A stretch of 64,000 nucleotides of DNA, from contig BCIA01000007.1 in assembly GCA_001599815.1 (NCBI GenBank), positions 806,001 to 870,000 of the forward strand, read 5' to 3'. Made by a program: the position numbers and the translations under genes. The notes beneath the pieces are model-generated. The model was not told where the DNA came from and did not search any database. It saw only the letters and a list, made by a program, of their open reading frames with translations. The stretch comes from Furcasterigmium furcatum (Eukaryota; Ascomycota; Sordariomycetes; Glomerellales; Plectosphaerellaceae). Numbering within the stretch: position 1 is the first letter of the stretch; each line of letters opens with the position of its first letter. This document shows, one piece after another, positions 62,701 to 64,000 of the stretch.

Positions 62701-64000
62701 CCGCCGAGACTTCTCAGGCTGATCAGGACAACGAGGCTGAGCTGCGTGAGCTTATCAATGAGGTCGCGGACCTCAAACGCGATCTTGACCTCGCCAAGAC
62801 CCACCTGGAGAACGCGAAGGAGCAGGCCGATCAGTACAAGCAGCTCAGCGAGCAGAACGAGGAGGCTTTATCCGACTTCACCTCCTCTCAGGAGGAGTAC
62901 AGGCAGGAAATGGAGTCCATCGTCAGCACCAAGGACGCCAGGATCAAGGAGCTCGAACAGCGCATCGAGGACGTTTCCTCCGAGTTGAGCAACTCCAACA
63001 AGGAGCTTTCGAACCTCAGGGACTCGCAAGGCGAGGTCGCGCGCAGATTCGAGGATGAGAAGCAGATCCTGCAGGAAGAACTCACTCGGCTGAAGGATGA
63101 TGCCGATCGATACTCGGAGGCGGCCAAGTTTCACCAAACAGACCTCCGTGCTCAGCTGGAACTCACCAACCAGGCGCAGCAAGACTACGAGCAGGAGCTT
63201 GTCAAGCATGCGGAAGCTGCCAAGCAGGCCCAGCAGCTGCGCGCCGATTACAACGAGCTGAAGAACCAGTCGGCTACCTTAAGGGCTGACGCGGAAGCCG
63301 CCAAGGTCGCTCTCGCACAGAGCGAAGGTTCTTGGGAAGACAGGCGCCAGCAGCTGGAGCAGGAGATCTCCGAGCTCAAGACCAGGCGCGACGATGCCAA
63401 TGCCCAAAACAAGCTTCTTCACCAGCAACTGGAGAGCATTACGTCTCAATTCTCCTCACTCAAGCAGAACCGCACGGCCGCCGACCCGAACGATGCTGTC
63501 GCGGAGGCGGCGTCGCTTGGCAGTGCTGCAGATGGTCTCCGAGAGCTCAACTCTTATCTGCAACGCGAGAAGGACATCTTGGAAGTGCAGTACGACCTCA
63601 AGGTGCAGGAATCCAAACGTCTTCAGCAGCAGCTCAACTACGCCCAGAGCCAACTCGAAGAAGCTCGCCTCAAGCTTGATCAAGAACGCAGGGCCCACGC
63701 GGACAGTGGTCAGGGTTCTCTCGGCCACAAAGATTTGATGGAGAAGCTCCATGAGCTGAACCTTTACCGGGAGAGCAGCGCCACACTGCGCGCCGAGCTT
63801 ACCCAGGCAAGAGCCCAGATCGCCGAAAAGACGGCCAAGATCGAGGAGCTGGGCGGCAAAGTGCAGCCCCTGGAAGCCAAGATCGAGGAGGTCGAGACGC
63901 ACAAGGGCTTCTTGGAAGAGGAGCTCAAGCAGATCCAGGAGGACCGCGACCGCTGGCAGAAGCGCACTGAGGGCATCCTCACCAAGTATGGCCGTGTCGA
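59787..64000 (+). CDS. Nuclear-basket nucleoporin Mlp1/Tpr homologue, 5' part
   Basis: Exon 1 59787-60078, intron 63 bp (branch GCTAAC), exon 2 60142 to the window edge without a stop: over 1,380 codons, 3' end missing. The sequence is almost wholly heptad coiled coil rich in Glu, Lys, Gln and Leu. N-terminal segment has LPEATLQTVATEPTAELVAS; PPPPESAPSTPRPNGS is the break in the coiled coil, followed by the Tpr/MLP1 conserved part SVITATQALDDLFKVKTQLA. The last visible residues RWQKRTEGILTKYGRVD are the motif found in Mlp/Tpr proteins. Role: filament scaffold of the nuclear basket for mRNA surveillance, SUMO protease anchoring and chromatin tethering. Fungal homologues are about 2,000 aa, so about a third is missing here. 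Confidence 0.9.

Noticed and set aside
1..64000. CRISPR arrays, operons, riboswitches, ribosome-binding sites
   Set aside because: The introns, promoters and gene content are fungal nuclear; no regularly spaced direct repeats were seen.

Overview
The window is nuclear DNA from a filamentous ascomycete (Pezizomycotina, probably Sordariomycete-like). The evidence is short phase-consistent introns (45-102 bp) with GT..AG ends and CTRAY branch points, many Zn2Cys6 regulators, fungal carbohydrate-active enzymes, a pogo/Fot-type transposon with TA duplication and an Mlp1/Tpr nuclear-basket gene. The species cannot be named from sequence alone. Five N positions (19072-19147) and one at 33140 show an unfinished assembly, which matters for two broken reading frames.

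Layout. 0-0.7 kb: 3' part of a YdcF/DUF218 protein. 1.2-10.2 kb: sugar block 1, with Zn2Cys6 regulator TF1, a lactose-permease-type MFS transporter carrying an apparent 1-base frameshift, a divergently transcribed cytosolic GH3 beta-glucosidase with PA14 domain, and a secreted AA9 LPMO. 10.4-13.2 kb: a GTT microsatellite, an intron-containing tRNA-Phe(GAA) and another Zn2Cys6 regulator. 13.7-17.1 kb: an isocitrate-lyase/PEP-mutase-superfamily enzyme divergent from an anion:cation symporter. 17.1-20.2 kb: a decayed gene fragment and a complete 1.84-kb pogo-like element. 20.8-28.5 kb: secreted FAD oxidoreductase, orphan protein, kelch protein, secreted AA8-type heme-b domain. 29.6-30.5 kb: a possibly truncated gene beside an LTR-like sequence. 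31.1-37.2 kb: SDR, bZIP/DUF3425, SnoaL-like and BAHD-like genes, which resemble a tailoring-enzyme group without a backbone synthase. 37.7-45.8 kb: sugar block 2, with TF2 (a relative of TF1), a GH2 beta-galactosidase of LAC4 type and a divergent LAC12/lactose-permease-type transporter. 46.5-50.6 kb: ochratoxinase-like amidohydrolase and a type-B carboxylesterase with a stop codon immediately before its GESAG motif. 51.7-55.3 kb: a fusion of an HFCD flavoprotein with ankyrin-like repeats, and a small Cys-rich secreted protein. 55.7-59.2 kb: TauD-like dioxygenase divergent from an allantoate-permease-family transporter. 59.8 kb to the end: 5' part of Mlp1/Tpr.

How the genes may work together. 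The two sugar blocks share one plan: a Zn2Cys6 regulator of one family, a sugar porter of one family, and a hydrolase lacking a signal peptide that shares a promoter region with the porter. This implies oligosaccharide uptake followed by cytosolic hydrolysis. The AA9 LPMO, AA8 heme domain and secreted FAD oxidoreductase could form an extracellular oxidative set. Two further enzyme/transporter pairs (ICL-like/ACS and TauD/ACS) share divergent promoters and look like small catabolic modules. Gene models were spliced by eye from frame continuity, splice signals and comparison between related genes in the window; no search was run.
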